A DNA stretch of 64,000 nucleotides, taken from positions 1,488,001 through 1,552,000 of the forward strand of contig NZ_LR134289.1 of NCBI RefSeq assembly GCF_900636535.1, in the 5' to 3' direction. A model generated the notes under the pieces. It made no database searches, was not told the origin of the DNA, and saw only the letters and a program-made list of their open reading frames with translations. Made by a program: the position numbers and the translations under genes. Below, in pieces: positions 63,524 through 64,000 of this stretch; within the stretch, counting starts at the first letter, position 1; every line of letters begins with the position of its first letter. The stretch is from Chryseobacterium gleum. GTDB lineage: Bacteria > Bacteroidota > Bacteroidia > Flavobacteriales > Weeksellaceae.

Positions 63524-64000
63524 CTATTTAAGTCCTGTTTTGTAAGTGTTATCAAGTTTGTTATGAATAATTGTAGCTACAACCAATACTTCAGTCATTT
63601 CTGAAAGTTGAGTGTCTTCTAATATTTCGGGTTATGCGCTTTTGGATTTCGGTACATAGAAAAAAATCCTTTACAGAAGTTGCCGAAACCCTTATGCTCA
63701 CTTTCTTCGCTTGGATTATTCAGCATATTAAAAGCAAGCATAGGTCTTTTGTCTTTTCCTAAAGCAAAACAATCATCAACCAGATCTGCTCCATCTGAAG
63801 TATAGCCACTTTTCTGCCTAAGTCTTTCCGCAACACTTTTTGTGATTTCTAGTATAGAGTGAAAATAATTTTCTTTCAGCCATTCGGCTTCGCAGTATGG
63901 TAAAATTTCTGAATGAACTCCGATACCGTGTACTTTTTCTTTGATTTTAAGTGACCTGCTTTTAGCTTCTGAAATGGTTTTAGCCTTTTCAACTAGTCGG
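63524..64000 (-). pseudogene. TIGR02391 family protein, frameshifted and cut by window edge
   Basis: The minus strand has ITKSVAERLRQKSGYTSDGADLVDDCFAL and GFGNFCKGFFSMYRNPKAHNPK, typical of TIGR02391, but hits a stop at 63619. With one more base near 63626 it continues as ILEDTQLSEMTEVLVVATIIHNKLD and ends at 63524. Either a real frameshift or a homopolymer (AAA) error. TIGR02391 proteins are common in defence islands; function unknown. Confidence 0.7.

Larger units (their letters stand above)
38278..64000. mobile_element. Second ICE: integrase to beyond right edge
   Basis: A left boundary is inferred at about 38278, where a TPR-regulator gene loses similarity; tyrosine integrase, SSB, DUF932 and PRTRC genes follow on the plus strand, then arsenic cargo, IS110, HTH pair and the PLD two-gene unit. 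No second boundary, tra genes or relaxase are in view, so extent and completeness are unknown. Confidence 0.6.

Noticed and set aside
1..64000. CRISPR arrays, retron, diversity-generating element
   Set aside because: No regularly spaced repeats and no reverse transcriptase or cas-like gene seen.

Overview
The window looks like a genome piece from a Bacteroidota bacterium of the Flavobacteriia/Sphingobacteriia type (Chryseobacterium-, Elizabethkingia- or Sphingobacterium-like). The signs are low G+C, SusC/SusD pairs, GLPGLI and DUF6520 proteins, RteC/topoisomerase/DUF3945 and PRTRC genes typical of Bacteroidota integrative conjugative elements (ICEs), and the few recognisable promoters of the TTG-N20-TAnnTTTG kind. 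No tRNA or rRNA gene was seen.

Layout. (1) 1-9.9 kb is the end of an ICE-like block. Copper genes (DUF3347, haem-binding CxxCH protein, multicopper oxidase) are followed on the minus strand by ORF6N protein, topB, DUF3945 protein, two tandem HTH genes and rteC. (2) 9.9-38.3 kb looks chromosomal or like old cargo. It holds an orphan receiver, a Tat-exported SDR, a relic DUF1016 nuclease, a serine hydrolase, a broken S41 peptidase, a GLPGLI protein with a small secreted protein, a run of lipoprotein genes (DUF4253, DUF4240), a cluster of three PD-(D/E)XK nuclease-like genes, a SusC/SusD/S9-peptidase operon, and a facing DUF6520/MauE-DoxX/lipoprotein operon. (3) At about 38.28 kb a TPR-type regulator gene is cut off and a second ICE begins. 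It carries a tyrosine integrase, SSB, DUF932, the PRTRC set (E-C-F-B-ThiF), then an arsenic/anion resistance block (SulP, ArsR, DUF6428, DoxX, ChrA, metallophosphoesterase, GcvH, frameshifted ACR3 pump, NhaA), an IS110 element, an orphan receiver, a second tandem HTH pair, and a two-gene system (533-aa unknown protein plus an 883-aa phospholipase-D-like protein) next to a frameshifted TIGR02391 gene.

The most unusual signal is a structured element of about 110 nt present twice (27334-27461 on plus; 58251-58376 on minus). The copies share loop sequences, while several helices differ by compensatory changes. An outer helix has unrelated sequence but full pairing in each copy. I know of no named RNA that it matches. 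Other points: three ArsR-like operators linking arsR, the DUF6428 gene and nhaA into one regulon; a 13-bp motif upstream of three ICE genes; the nuclease-like gene cluster and the PLD two-gene unit as defence candidates; and several homopolymer frameshifts that may be real decay or sequencing error.
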